Positions 8,575-18,421 of a stretch of 25,647 nt of DNA are shown piece after piece. Origin of the DNA: CALZIK01 sp046756565. Its GTDB lineage: Bacteria; Acidobacteriota; Thermoanaerobaculia; Multivoradales; JAHEKO01. Made by a program: the position numbers and the translations under genes. The notes below the pieces were generated by a model that was given only the letters and a program-made list of their open reading frames with translations, ran no database searches and was not told the DNA's origin. The DNA is taken from assembly GCA_046756565.1 (NCBI GenBank), contig JBHHWO010000064.1:1-25647 (forward strand). The letters run 5' to 3'. How positions within the stretch are numbered: the first letter of the stretch is position 1; each line of letters opens with the position of its first letter.

Positions 8575-9983
8575 TGTTCGATCCCGTCACGCTGCCGAGG
8601 TGGGTGGTTGCGGTTTTGTCTGTGGCCACCGTCTGGCTGGTTCTGGAGCGCCTGCTGGTGCCGAGTGTCCGGTGGTTTCTGCGCCGACGAGTGAACCGCG
8701 TGCTCGACGAGGTCAACACGCGGCTCCAGATTCACGTCCAGCCCTTCAAGCTCACCAAGCGTCGTGTCCTGATCGATCGGATCATGTACGACCCGCGGGT
8801 TCTGGAGAGCGCCGAGGAGTACGGCCGCGAGCAGGATATGCCTCGGGAACTGGTCATGCAAAAGGTGGAAAAGTACGCGCGCGAGATCGTGCCGTCCTTC
8901 AACGCGTACATCTATTTCCGGCTCGGATACTGGCTTTCGCGGAGACTCGCTCGCGCCCTCTACCGGGTGCGGCTGGGATACTCGGACGAAGACTCTCTGG
9001 CTCAAGTTCAGCCGGATTCCACCATCGTCTTCGTCATGAACCACCGCAGCAACATGGACTACGTGCTGGTGTCCTACCTGGTGGCCGAGCGTACGGCGCT
9101 GTCGTACGCGGTCGGTGAATGGGCTCGAATCTTCCCGCTCGAGTCGCTGTTGCGATCGATGGGCGCCTATTTTGTGCGCCGGAAATCGCGCAACGATCTG
9201 TATCGGCGGGTGCTGGCGCGCTACGTCGCCATGGCGACCCGCGAGGGCGTGACCCAGGCCGTCTACCCGGAGGGCGGGCTGTCTAGAGACGGCACCCTCG
9301 GTGTGCCCAAACTCGGGCTCCTCGACTACATGCTGCGCTCGTTCGACCCGCAAGGACCTCGAGATGTCGTCTTCGTACCGGTGGGGCTAAACTACGACCG
9401 TGTACTGGAGGACCGCACTCTGCTGCTGGATCTCGACGAGGACGCGCCGCGAAAGAGCGGTCTCGCGGCTCTGTGGACGACGATCGCGTTCTGGTCGAAG
9501 AACTTCCGGCTCTGGCTGAGCGGTCGCTGGTACCGGTTCGGCTACGCCTGCGTCAACTTTGGACCGCCGCTGTCGGTCCGCCGATATCTCGCCGAGCGCG
9601 AGCTCGACCTCAGAGCTCTCGGGCGCTCCGCTCGCTTCCAGAAGATCGCGGAGCTGGCAAGCGATCTGATGTCGCGAGTCGGAGCCGTGTTGCCGGTGCT
9701 GCCGGTGTCGCTCGTGGCGACGGTCGTCCTGCGGGATCCGGACAGGGAGTGGACCAAGCTCGAGATCAAATCGGAAGTCGGCGAGCTCATGGCCGAGCTC
9801 GAACGACGCGGAGCTCACGTCTACGTGCCGCGAAGCGACGGCGACTATGCGATCGAGGTGGGGCTGCGAGCTCTCACCCTCCGCCGGCAGCTGGAGGAAA
9901 GGGACGGTCTCTATCGAGTACGGGTAGACGCACGGATGCTGTTGGCGTACTACGCCAACTCGATCGCGCATCTGGTCGGATGA
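8574..9983 (+). CDS. PlsB-like glycerol-3-phosphate / lysophosphatidate acyltransferase
   Basis: The 469-residue product has the four acyltransferase blocks of the PlsB/PlsC superfamily: NHRSNMD (catalytic H157 and D162), GAYFVRRKSRN (197-207), YPEGGLSRDG (231-240) and VFVPVGLNYDRV (266-277). EGGxSRxG and the long N-terminal region favour the GPAT/PlsB side, meaning acylation of glycerol-3-phosphate at the start of phospholipid synthesis. It is much shorter than E. coli PlsB (about 800 residues). One membrane segment at about 10-27 suggests inner-membrane attachment. The GTG start is chosen from the leaderless -10 and from where protein-like sequence begins. It is convergent with the phosphatase-like lipoprotein, with 5 bases between the stops. 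The exact acyl acceptor is inferred. Confidence 0.88.
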   Translation: MFDPVTLPRWVVAVLSVATVWLVLERLLVPSVRWFLRRRVNRVLDEVNTRLQIHVQPFKLTKRRVLIDRIMYDPRVLESAEEYGREQDMPRELVMQKVEKYAREIVPSFNAYIYFRLGYWLSRRLARALYRVRLGYSDEDSLAQVQPDSTIVFVMNHRSNMDYVLVSYLVAERTALSYAVGEWARIFPLESLLRSMGAYFVRRKSRNDLYRRVLARYVAMATREGVTQAVYPEGGLSRDGTLGVPKLGLLDYMLRSFDPQGPRDVVFVPVGLNYDRVLEDRTLLLDLDEDAPRKSGLAALWTTIAFWSKNFRLWLSGRWYRFGYACVNFGPPLSVRRYLAERELDLRALGRSARFQKIAELASDLMSRVGAVLPVLPVSLVATVVLRDPDREWTKLEIKSEVGELMAELERRGAHVYVPRSDGDYAIEVGLRALTLRRQLEERDGLYRVRVDARMLLAYYANSIAHLVG

Positions 9984-9988
9984 GGGAG

Positions 9989-10561
9989 CTAGTTCGCGAG
10001 TAGCTCTCGCACGCGGCCCTCGAGCCGGGTCATCCCGGCGGACAGGCCGATTTCCACCGCCTGGTCGGCAGCGGCTCCCTCGAGGTGGAAAGCCCGGAGG
10101 GCGAAGGCCGCCCCTACGCGGTTGCTACTGCCGCAGTGAACCAGTACGGGACGTTCGGCGGCCTCGAGGGCCTCGTCCAACTCGACGGCGACGTCCGCGC
10201 TCAACCCCTCGGCGCCCTTGACCGGAATCGAGATATAGGTCAGCCCGAGCTCTTCCATCCACTGGGGCTCGTCCTGGGTTCCTCGCTCGGTGGGTACTCT
10301 GAGATTGATCACGGTGCGGAGTCCGGCGTCGCGAAGCGCGAGGAACTCTTCCTTGCTGGGCTGGCCGGCGGTGACGATTCCCGGCCATGGCTCGCTGCCG
10401 GAGGGCACCAGCTCGAAGAGAGCGATCGCGGGCTGGGTGGCTTTCGGCTCGGCAGCCTCGGCCGCCGGATTCACGGCTTCTTCGGGCGCCGCGCAGGCGA
10501 CGAGCGTAGTCATGCAGAAAAGGAGGGCTGATGAAACGACGAATCCCGGATCTCGGCTCAT
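9989..10561 (-). CDS. Lipoprotein with a CX5R tyrosine/dual-specificity phosphatase-like domain
   Basis: The 190-residue product has an N-terminal hydrophobic core and a lipobox-like LVAC with Cys23, then an Ala/Glu-rich linker to about residue 45. The domain (about 50-185) contains TVINLRVPTERG and the signature VLVHCGSSNRVGA, giving a CX5R phosphate-binding loop (C143, R148). It resembles the DUF442 / 'beta-lactamase hydrolase-like' phosphatase family, with a PTP-like fold and poorly known substrates. If lipidated, it acts at the membrane surface outside the cytoplasm, where the substrate is unclear. ATG follows TAGAAT by six bases and has no Shine-Dalgarno, so it is probably leaderless. 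Confidence 0.85.
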   Translation of the reverse strand: MSRDPGFVVSSALLFCMTTLVACAAPEEAVNPAAEAAEPKATQPAIALFELVPSGSEPWPGIVTAGQPSKEEFLALRDAGLRTVINLRVPTERGTQDEPQWMEELGLTYISIPVKGAEGLSADVAVELDEALEAAERPVLVHCGSSNRVGAAFALRAFHLEGAAADQAVEIGLSAGMTRLEGRVRELLAN

Positions 10562-10567
10562 GGCGAG

Positions 10568-10573
10568 ATTCTA
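10568..10573 (-). promoter_or_regulatory. -10 box TAGAAT, leaderless-type, for the phosphatase-like lipoprotein
   Basis: The minus strand reads TAGAAT, then CTCGCC, then the ATG at 10561. This is a near-consensus -10 with the six-base spacing seen at other starts here, in a GC-rich context where such a hexamer stands out. Confidence 0.6.
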
Positions 10574-10614
10574 GCGGTCCGTGGCGCGGTTGCGGGCCGC
10601 TTGGCGGCGTAGAC

Positions 10615-11334
10615 CTACGGACGTGCGTAGAGCCGGTTCTGCTCCACGAAGGTCTCGATAGCGTCCTCAGCGCCCTCCGGAAAGTCGATGAATCGGACGC
10701 CCATGCCGGCGCGCGGACTCTGCGGAGACCCCTCGTGGCGGACGACCTGGCCGCGCCCGTGGATGGGGGTGAACCGCTCGGGCAACGTGAAGTTGAATAC
10801 GAATTCGGTGCCGACCGGCAGGGGCTCAGTGCTGTCCAGGAGCATTCCGGTGCGTGAGATGTCTCGCGTACGGCAGTGACGGCGGTCGGCTGCGTTATCT
10901 GTCTCGACTTCGAGCTCGACGTCGAGCCTCGCGGCCGCTCGGATGGCGATGCCCAGGGCATCGCGGATCAGGCCGGCGACCTCGCCCGCGCTCCTGCTGA
11001 TGTCGACGATCTGGATACGCGAAGTCTGAAAGGCCAAGGCCGCCTCGTACTGCTTGCCTTCGGCCAGTACCAACAGAGGAGCGTCTCCGCTCAGCGAGAA
11101 TCTCTGGGTCAATCCGGAGGCCAGAGCCGGCAGGCTCAGGTCCGGCAGCGGAATCCGGGCGCAGATCAGGCCGAAACTCTCCTGGGAGGCGGCTTCCAGG
11201 CACTGCTGGCCCGAGTCGACTCTGAGGGCCGGCAGGCCGGTTCGATCCAGGAAGGTCCCGAAGAAATAGCGCGCCTCCTCTTCAGAGGCCACTATCAAGA
11301 GTAGTTTCTGATCGGCAGGCGCAGGGTATGGCAC
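10615..11334 (-). CDS. Pseudo-receiver plus PilZ domain protein (probable c-di-GMP effector)
   Basis: Using the GTG at 11334 the product has 239 residues. The C-terminal half is a PilZ domain: RRHCR (151-155, fitting RxxxR) and DISRTG (158-163, fitting D/NxSxxG), both needed for c-di-GMP binding. A later stretch, GMGVRFIDF, is also PilZ-like. The N-terminal 120 residues resemble a response-regulator receiver (KLLLIVASEEEARYF, then FGLICARIPLPDL). The usual acidic pair and phospho-accepting Asp are absent, so it is probably a non-phosphorylated adaptor. The start is uncertain: the frame stays open to 11538, but that would overlap psuG. GTG at 11382 is an alternative. GAGTCT lies six bases before 11334, a weak version of the leaderless signal. 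Confidence 0.82.
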   Translation of the reverse strand: MPYPAPADQKLLLIVASEEEARYFFGTFLDRTGLPALRVDSGQQCLEAASQESFGLICARIPLPDLSLPALASGLTQRFSLSGDAPLLVLAEGKQYEAALAFQTSRIQIVDISRSAGEVAGLIRDALGIAIRAAARLDVELEVETDNAADRRHCRTRDISRTGMLLDSTEPLPVGTEFVFNFTLPERFTPIHGRGQVVRHEGSPQSPRAGMGVRFIDFPEGAEDAIETFVEQNRLYARP

Positions 11335-11398
11335 GTATGCAGACTCGCTCCTGCCGCTAGTACGGACAATGGCGCAGTTCACAAACCGCCCTGGCTCC

Positions 11399-11423
11399 GA
11401 ACGGTTCAAAACGGTTCCGGAAC
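11399..11423. promoter_or_regulatory. Cluster of GAAC/GTTC half-sites upstream of the PilZ gene
   Basis: The direct repeat AACGGTTC occurs at 11400-11407 and 11410-11417, and the perfect 10-bp palindrome GTTCCGGAAC lies at 11414-11423. This sits in the gap between psuG and the PilZ gene, upstream of the latter, so it may be a regulator-binding site. No regulator is identified. Confidence 0.35.
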
Positions 11424-11467
11424 GACCCCGGGATCTCTCCAGAATGCCTGGATATATTGCTGATCGG

Positions 11468-12382
11468 CTATATAAAAGCCCGGGCCAGCTCGGCTGCCAG
11501 GCGAGCGTTGTTGGCCAGCAGGGCCCGGTTTGAGGCAACGCTGTGGCCCCCGGTCGCCTCGGCCAGCTCGGATAGAAGCACCGGCGTGACGTCCCGGCCC
11601 CGGGTGTCGCGCCTCCCTACCGCCGCCTCCGCGGCCTCGAGTGCTTGCTGGTAGAGCTCCCGCGGCATTTCGGCCTCGGCGGGAATCGGGTTGGCGACGA
11701 TCACGCCGGTGCAGCCGCCGATCGAGTCACCGATCTCCCAGTGAACGCCGATTGCGCGCGCCAAGGCCGAGGCGGTGTCGAAACGGGCGTCGACGGGGAG
11801 GGTGCTGCTCCGTCGATAGAACGCAGGGAACTCGTCGGTGCCGTAGCCGAGCACCGGAACTCCCAGGGTCTCGAGCCTCTCGATCGTCCCTGGCAGATCC
11901 AGAATCGCCTTTGCGCCGGCGCAGACGACAGCGACCGGGATTCTCGCCAGCGCCGTGAGATCGGAAGAGACGTCTCCGGTATCGGCAGCGCCGCGATGAA
12001 CGCCGCCGATTCCTCCGGTGGCGAAGACGCGGATCCCGGCACGGTGGGCCAGGGCCATGGTTGCCGCCACCGTGGTTGAGCCCGCGGTGCCGGCGGCTAG
12101 GGCTGGTGCGAGATTCGCCAGGTTGAGTTTGACCGCACCGGACCCGGCCAGGCGCTCGAGCTCGTCCATGCTCACTCCCACTTTCGCCCGGCCATCGAGG
12201 ACCGCGATGGTCGCCGGCACCGCTCCGTGCTCACGGACCACGGCCTCGAGCTCGGCAGCCGTCTCGACGCCCTGCGGGTGCGGCAGACCGTGGGTGACGA
12301 CGGTACTCTCGAGAGCGACGACGGGACGGCTCGAGCCGAGCGCATCCTCGACGCCGACCGACAGAGTGAACCACTCGCTCAT
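11468..12382 (-). CDS. psuG: Pseudouridine-5'-phosphate glycosidase
   Basis: The 304-residue product matches the PsuG / indigoidine synthase A-like family along its full length. Seen: ALESTVVTHGLPHPQGVE (23-40), STTVAATMALAHRAGIRVFA, TGGIGGVHRGA, VAVVCAGAKAILDLPGT (the Lys of CAGAK is the catalytic lysine region of the family), GVPVLGYGTDEFPAF and a late NPIPAEAEM. PsuG cleaves pseudouridine 5'-phosphate into uracil and ribose 5-phosphate in the cytoplasm. ATG overlaps the TGA of the kinase gene (ATGA, 12379-12382), so translation is probably coupled. It is the last of three overlapping genes. Identity is confident. Confidence 0.95.
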   Translation of the reverse strand: MSEWFTLSVGVEDALGSSRPVVALESTVVTHGLPHPQGVETAAELEAVVREHGAVPATIAVLDGRAKVGVSMDELERLAGSGAVKLNLANLAPALAAGTAGSTTVAATMALAHRAGIRVFATGGIGGVHRGAADTGDVSSDLTALARIPVAVVCAGAKAILDLPGTIERLETLGVPVLGYGTDEFPAFYRRSSTLPVDARFDTASALARAIGVHWEIGDSIGGCTGVIVANPIPAEAEMPRELYQQALEAAEAAVGRRDTRGRDVTPVLLSELAEATGGHSVASNRALLANNARLAAELARAFI

Positions 12383-13299
12383 GCGACGCGGCCCTCCCCG
12401 AACCACTCGCCCAGCCGACGCCGTGGCTCCGCCGGGTCGGTCTCGAGCAGCGAGGATGCGCCGAGTCCTTCGAGTGCGAAGCTCGCGGAGACCGCTCCTT
12501 GCTGGAGCGACTCGGTCAACGACCGGCCACGGATCAGACCCGCGAGCAGGCCACCGGCAAAGGCATCGCCGGCTCCGGTTTCTTCCGCGACCACTGGCTC
12601 TCCCGGTTGCCAGGGAGTGAGCGATCCGCTGTGGGTATCGAGAGCCAGACCACCTCGGACGCCTCGCTTCAGGATGAGATATCTGAGGCGGCCCGCGGCT
12701 CCGGAGCCGGCGATCCGGCGCAGGCCTTCCTCGGGCCGGGCAAGAGCCTTATCGAGGAGCAACTCGTCTTCGCTGAAGGCCACCAGGTCGGTTCTCCGAA
12801 ACACCCTGCGGCAGCGCTCGAGAGAACGCTCATCGACGAGCTCATACGGATCGACCGACAGCAGGCAGTCGACGTCCCGTAGTGCCTCGACCCAGGCTTC
12901 TTGAACCGGCAACGGCATCGGTGCCAGATGAATCGCGGCCGGCCGCCAGGACGCCGGCAGATCGCGCGGGACCGGCGACATGCTCTCGTGGGAGGGCGAG
13001 TCCAAGCGGTGCACCACCTGGCGGCGCCGCCCTTCGTAGAGAAGCCAGGTTCGCATACCGGGCCCCGGCTCCGTCCGGAGGCCCGCCAGATCGATCCCCA
13101 AGCGGTTCAGCTTCTCGATCACAGCGGCCGGGTAGTCATCGCCGACCACACTTCCAATTCCGACCTCGACCTGCCAGAGCCGAGCGCCGAGCGCGGTGAA
13201 GAGAGCGGCTCCTCCGGGCTGGCCGATGCGGGTGCTTCCGTCCGGGTAGACGATGTCGTCGACGATGAGGTTGCCGAATACGGCGAGCTCGGGAGTCAC
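12379..13299 (-). CDS. PfkB-family carbohydrate kinase, probable pseudouridine kinase (PsuK role)
   Basis: The 306-residue product has the ribokinase/PfkB layout: FGNLIVDD near the start, GQPGGAALFTALGA (26-39), VGIGSVVGDDY (46-56), and the PfkB signature EETGAGDAFAGGLLAGL with catalytic D245. Its overlap with psuG, the usual partner of pseudouridine kinase, supports phosphorylation of pseudouridine to its 5'-phosphate. The substrate is inferred from context, since PfkB kinases are hard to tell apart by sequence. The GTG start overlaps the upstream TGA (GTGA, 13296-13299). The frame is open far upstream (to 15444), but that part is antisense shadow. The N-terminus differs somewhat from E. coli PsuK. 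Confidence 0.9.
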   Translation of the reverse strand: MTPELAVFGNLIVDDIVYPDGSTRIGQPGGAALFTALGARLWQVEVGIGSVVGDDYPAAVIEKLNRLGIDLAGLRTEPGPGMRTWLLYEGRRRQVVHRLDSPSHESMSPVPRDLPASWRPAAIHLAPMPLPVQEAWVEALRDVDCLLSVDPYELVDERSLERCRRVFRRTDLVAFSEDELLLDKALARPEEGLRRIAGSGAAGRLRYLILKRGVRGGLALDTHSGSLTPWQPGEPVVAEETGAGDAFAGGLLAGLIRGRSLTESLQQGAVSASFALEGLGASSLLETDPAEPRRRLGEWFGEGRVA

Positions 13300-14117
13300 G
13301 CCTTGGTGGAGACCTCGTGGAACGCGCACACCATCGCCTTCAGACGGCCCCGGTCGAGGGGATTCGACCAAAGGCCGTCGACCTTGAGGGAAGAGCCCAC
13401 GATCAGGCCGTCGGCGCGCGCGAACTCGGCCACATTTGTGGGATCGACTCCTGAGCCGACCAGAGTCGCAATCCCGACCTGGGCGCGAACCGCCTCGACT
13501 TCGCCCGGATCTGCCGGCCGCGCGGTGGTCGAGCCCGTAACCACCACTCCGTCCGCCAGGAAAAACTCGGCGGCGCGCGCGGTCTCCACCAGGTTCAGGT
13601 CGGCGGTGACGGCGTGGGACGAGTGCTTTTTCTTGACGTCGGCGAAGATCCGGACGTCGTCGGCGCCGATCGCCCTTCTGTAGCGCAAGAGCTCGGCGGC
13701 GTCGGCTTCCATGATCCCTTCGTCGGCTACGTGCGCGAAGACGAAGCCCTCGACCCGTACGAACGTCGCGCCACTCGCATGCGCGACGGCGAGAGCCTGG
13801 CGGTTGGCTCCAGCCAGAACCTGGATGCCGATTGGGAGGTCGACGGCATCGCCGACCGACCGAGCGGCGGCGGTCATCGCCGCTACGATCTCCGGGCCGG
13901 TGCTCCGCCGGACATACGGACGATCGTGCATGTTCTCGATGATCAGGCCATCGAAGCCCGCTTCTGAAAGCTCTGTCGCCTCCGCGACGGCGCGTTCGAC
14001 CGTCTGATCCACGGTCGACTCCTGCCTGGGAGTTCCAGGAAGGGCCAGAAGGTGCACGACACCGATCAGCGCGCGCTCGACGCCGAAGATCGTCCGAACC
14101 GTGCCTTGGGTGTCCAC
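13296..14117 (-). CDS. BtpA/SgcQ-family TIM-barrel protein, first gene of the pseudouridine operon
   Basis: The 273-residue product looks like the BtpA/SgcQ family: ALIGVVHLLALPGTP, GFDGLIIENMHDRPY, PIGIQVLAGANRQALAVAHASGA, FVRVEGFVFAHVADEG, IFADVKKKHSSHA, ADGVVVTGSTTARPAD and GLIVGSSLKVDG. The family is named after a cyanobacterial protein affecting photosystem I build-up and after E. coli SgcQ; the reaction is not known to me. It is joined by GTGA and ATGA overlaps to the PfkB kinase and psuG, so a role in pseudouridine or nucleoside-phosphate handling is inferred. The GTG start is preceded by TAGCCT and six bases, so the operon mRNA may be leaderless. It is divergent from the TPR lipoprotein, with a 70-bp gap. 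Confidence 0.9.
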   Translation of the reverse strand: MDTQGTVRTIFGVERALIGVVHLLALPGTPRQESTVDQTVERAVAEATELSEAGFDGLIIENMHDRPYVRRSTGPEIVAAMTAAARSVGDAVDLPIGIQVLAGANRQALAVAHASGATFVRVEGFVFAHVADEGIMEADAAELLRYRRAIGADDVRIFADVKKKHSSHAVTADLNLVETARAAEFFLADGVVVTGSTTARPADPGEVEAVRAQVGIATLVGSGVDPTNVAEFARADGLIVGSSLKVDGLWSNPLDRGRLKAMVCAFHEVSTKA

Positions 14118-14123
14118 GTGCCG

Positions 14124-14129
14124 AGGCTA
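14124..14129 (-). promoter_or_regulatory. -10 box TAGCCT, leaderless-type, for the btpA-pfkB-psuG operon
   Basis: The minus strand reads TAGCCT, six bases, then the GTG at 14117. No Shine-Dalgarno lies between. Upstream is a short AT-rich patch (TTATTTTGC) but no clear -35. Confidence 0.5.
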
Positions 14130-14187
14130 GCAAAATAATGGAGATGCGAAATCCCGACGGGATATGCTTGGCGCGAGGAATTACCGA

Positions 14188-15669
14188 ATGATGCAACGCA
14201 CTCTGTTCGCAACTGCTCTCGTCGCCACGCTGGGGTTGTCTGCCTGCAGCGACGCTCCTGATGGCTCGGAACGCGCCGCCAAGATCCCGGTTACCACCGA
14301 TTCCAAGCGCGCCCTCGAGTACTTTGAGCAGGGGCGCGAACTGGCCGACAAGATTCGCTTCACCGACGCGCGCGATTACTTCCTGCGCGCGATCGACGAG
14401 GATCCGCAATTCGCGTTGGCGTACCTCTATCTGGCGAACAACGCCGTGTCGGCCAAGGAGTTCTTTTCGTCGCTCAAGAAAGCTGTGTTCCTCGCCGATG
14501 AAGTCTCCGAGGGCGAGCGGCACTGGATCCTGGCGCAGGACGCCGGCAATCGCGGTCTCCCTGACGCCCAGCTCGAACACCTCCAGGCGCTGATCGATCT
14601 GTACCCGGAGGACGAGCGAGGCCACAGCCTTCTGGGCGGCTATTACTTCGGCCGCCAGGAATGGGAGCTGGCAATCGCTCAGTTCCAGCGGGCAACCGCA
14701 ATCAATCAGGACTTTTCGCAGGCATACAACATGCTGGGCTACGCCAATCGCGCTCGCGGCGACTATGACGGCGCGGAGCAGGCTTTCCAGAAGTACATCG
14801 AGCTGATCCCGGACGAGCCGAACCCCTACGACTCGTACGCCGAGCTTCTGATGAAGGTCGGGCGTTTCGACGAATCGATCGAGAACTATCGCAAGGCCCT
14901 GGCGAAGAACCCGCAATTCGTGTTTTCGTATGTCGGCATCGGGAACAATCAGATGTTCGCCGGCGACTTCGAATCGGCGCGGGCGACGTTCAGCGACCTG
15001 ACCGAGAACGCCCGCAACAACGGAGAGCGCCGCACGGCACATTTCTGGACCTCGGTGTCCCATATTTTCGAGGACAACGCGGAGGCCGCGGTGGCCTCGG
15101 CTCGTGAGATGTCGGCGATCGCAGCATCCGATGATGACGTCGCGGCAATGGCCGGCGATACCACCTTCATCGGCAACATCTATCTGTTTTCCGGCGCGCT
15201 CACCGAGGCGTTGGCGGAATACCGGCGGGGAGTGGAGCTCGCCCAGGTGGCCGACGTCAACGACGACGTCAAGGAGACGGCTCGCCGCAACCTGGCCTAC
15301 CATGAGGCGCGAGTGGCGCTTTTCGATGGCGATCAAGCGACCGCCGCCGCGAGAGCCGCCGAGTTCAGGAAGGCGGCGATGGAGAAGGGGATCGCCTCCG
15401 AGATTCGGCGATCGCACGAGATCGCGGGTCTGCTCTCGCTGCACCAGGGCGATCCCGAGACTGCTCTACGAGAGCTCGAGCAGGCGAATGCGCAGGACCC
15501 GGTGGTGGTCTACCTGATGGCGAAAGCGGCATTCGAGCTCGGCGATGTCGAGCGCGCACGGTCGCTGGCTGAAAAGGCCGCCCACTTCAACCAGCTGACT
15601 CCGAACTTTGCCTTGGTGAAAGCCAGGGCGGATCGGCTGGTCGCTCTCGTCGACGGCGAAGACGCCTAG
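14188..15669 (+). CDS. TPR lipoprotein
   Basis: The product has 493 residues from the ATG at 14188 (14191 is an equal alternative). The N-terminus MMQRTLFATALVATLGLSAC ends in a lipobox with Cys20. The rest is a string of TPR units, for example 'YFEQGRELADKIRFTDARDY', 'EWELAIAQFQRATAINQDF', 'DYDGAEQAFQKYIELIPDEP', 'RFDESIENYRKALAKNP' and 'DFESARATFSDLTENA', so it is probably a protein-binding scaffold anchored in a membrane facing the periplasm. GAGGA lies about 7 bases upstream. An earlier in-frame ATG (14164) sits inside a likely -10 (TATGCT, 14163-14168), so it is not used. The specific role is unknown. Confidence 0.88.
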   Translation: MMQRTLFATALVATLGLSACSDAPDGSERAAKIPVTTDSKRALEYFEQGRELADKIRFTDARDYFLRAIDEDPQFALAYLYLANNAVSAKEFFSSLKKAVFLADEVSEGERHWILAQDAGNRGLPDAQLEHLQALIDLYPEDERGHSLLGGYYFGRQEWELAIAQFQRATAINQDFSQAYNMLGYANRARGDYDGAEQAFQKYIELIPDEPNPYDSYAELLMKVGRFDESIENYRKALAKNPQFVFSYVGIGNNQMFAGDFESARATFSDLTENARNNGERRTAHFWTSVSHIFEDNAEAAVASAREMSAIAASDDDVAAMAGDTTFIGNIYLFSGALTEALAEYRRGVELAQVADVNDDVKETARRNLAYHEARVALFDGDQATAAARAAEFRKAAMEKGIASEIRRSHEIAGLLSLHQGDPETALRELEQANAQDPVVVYLMAKAAFELGDVERARSLAEKAAHFNQLTPNFALVKARADRLVALVDGEDA

Positions 15670-15779
15670 CCGGCAGCCATCTTCGACGCCCCCGTTTTCA
15701 CTGTGGTTTGTGCGAGAATCCACGTCCGATTGCTCGGCGCAGTCGCGCCCGGCGCCCTCTTTCCCCGAAGGAGTCATGC

Positions 15780-18050
<2,271 letters not shown>

Positions 18051-18421
18051 GATCTCGAACCAATACCCCGCTGGGTCCGCCGAATCGCCTGTCTGGTCGG
18101 CGTACTGCAGGGGATTTGCGGTTCCGGGGCGGCCTCGGGTCAGAGTCTGGAGATCGCGACCGAGCTCTTCGCGTCGGGCCTGAACCGTCTATCGGGGTTG
18201 CCATGCGGTGGGCCCGAACGGCGGCCGGCGCGTAGGGCGATCAGGGCGAGGTCCAGGATGACGAAAGCGATGGTGTTCTTCTTCCTTTCTTGATTCCCTT
18301 TCCGCGTTGGCTATTTGTTCTATCGATTGAGTTTGTGACCCGGTCGACCATTACCTTCGTGTGACGCTGGTGAACGGTTGCGGCGGCCAAGCTGGGTTTG
18401 GAGAGGTGTTAGTCTCTGCCC
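18051..18421. other. 371-bp stretch without a supported gene
   Basis: The stretch between the peptidase and the first CBS gene holds no good start-to-stop gene. On the minus strand 18140-18271 is open for 43 codons and would begin with a hydrophobic run (FVILDLALIAL). A purine-rich AGGAAG-like site lies just before it, but there is no ATG, GTG or TTG in place. On the plus strand a pyrimidine-rich run (about 18274-18301) stands out. No tRNA, no clear terminator and no long repeat were seen. It may be decayed coding DNA or a long 5' region. Confidence 0.5.
18410..18415 (+). promoter_or_regulatory. -10 box TAGTCT, leaderless-type, for the CBS gene pair
   Basis: TAGTCT is followed by CTGCCC and then the ATG at 18422: six bases and no Shine-Dalgarno, the same layout as the other leaderless candidates here. 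Confidence 0.5.

Noticed and set aside
8504..8719. 72-residue N-terminal extension of PPK2
   Set aside because: It is Arg/Thr-rich without PPK2 similarity and runs into the divergent acyltransferase gene. The ATG at 8503 has a good ribosome site.
13300..15444. Upstream extension of the PfkB kinase frame (about 715 extra codons)
   Set aside because: The extension is antisense to the TPR lipoprotein and overlaps the BtpA gene in another frame. PfkB homology begins at the GTG at 13299, which overlaps the upstream stop in operon style.
18140..18271. 43-codon hydrophobic minus-strand frame as a small membrane protein gene
   Set aside because: It has no ATG, GTG or TTG near the purine-rich site and a stop just upstream. 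It is kept only as a possible relic.
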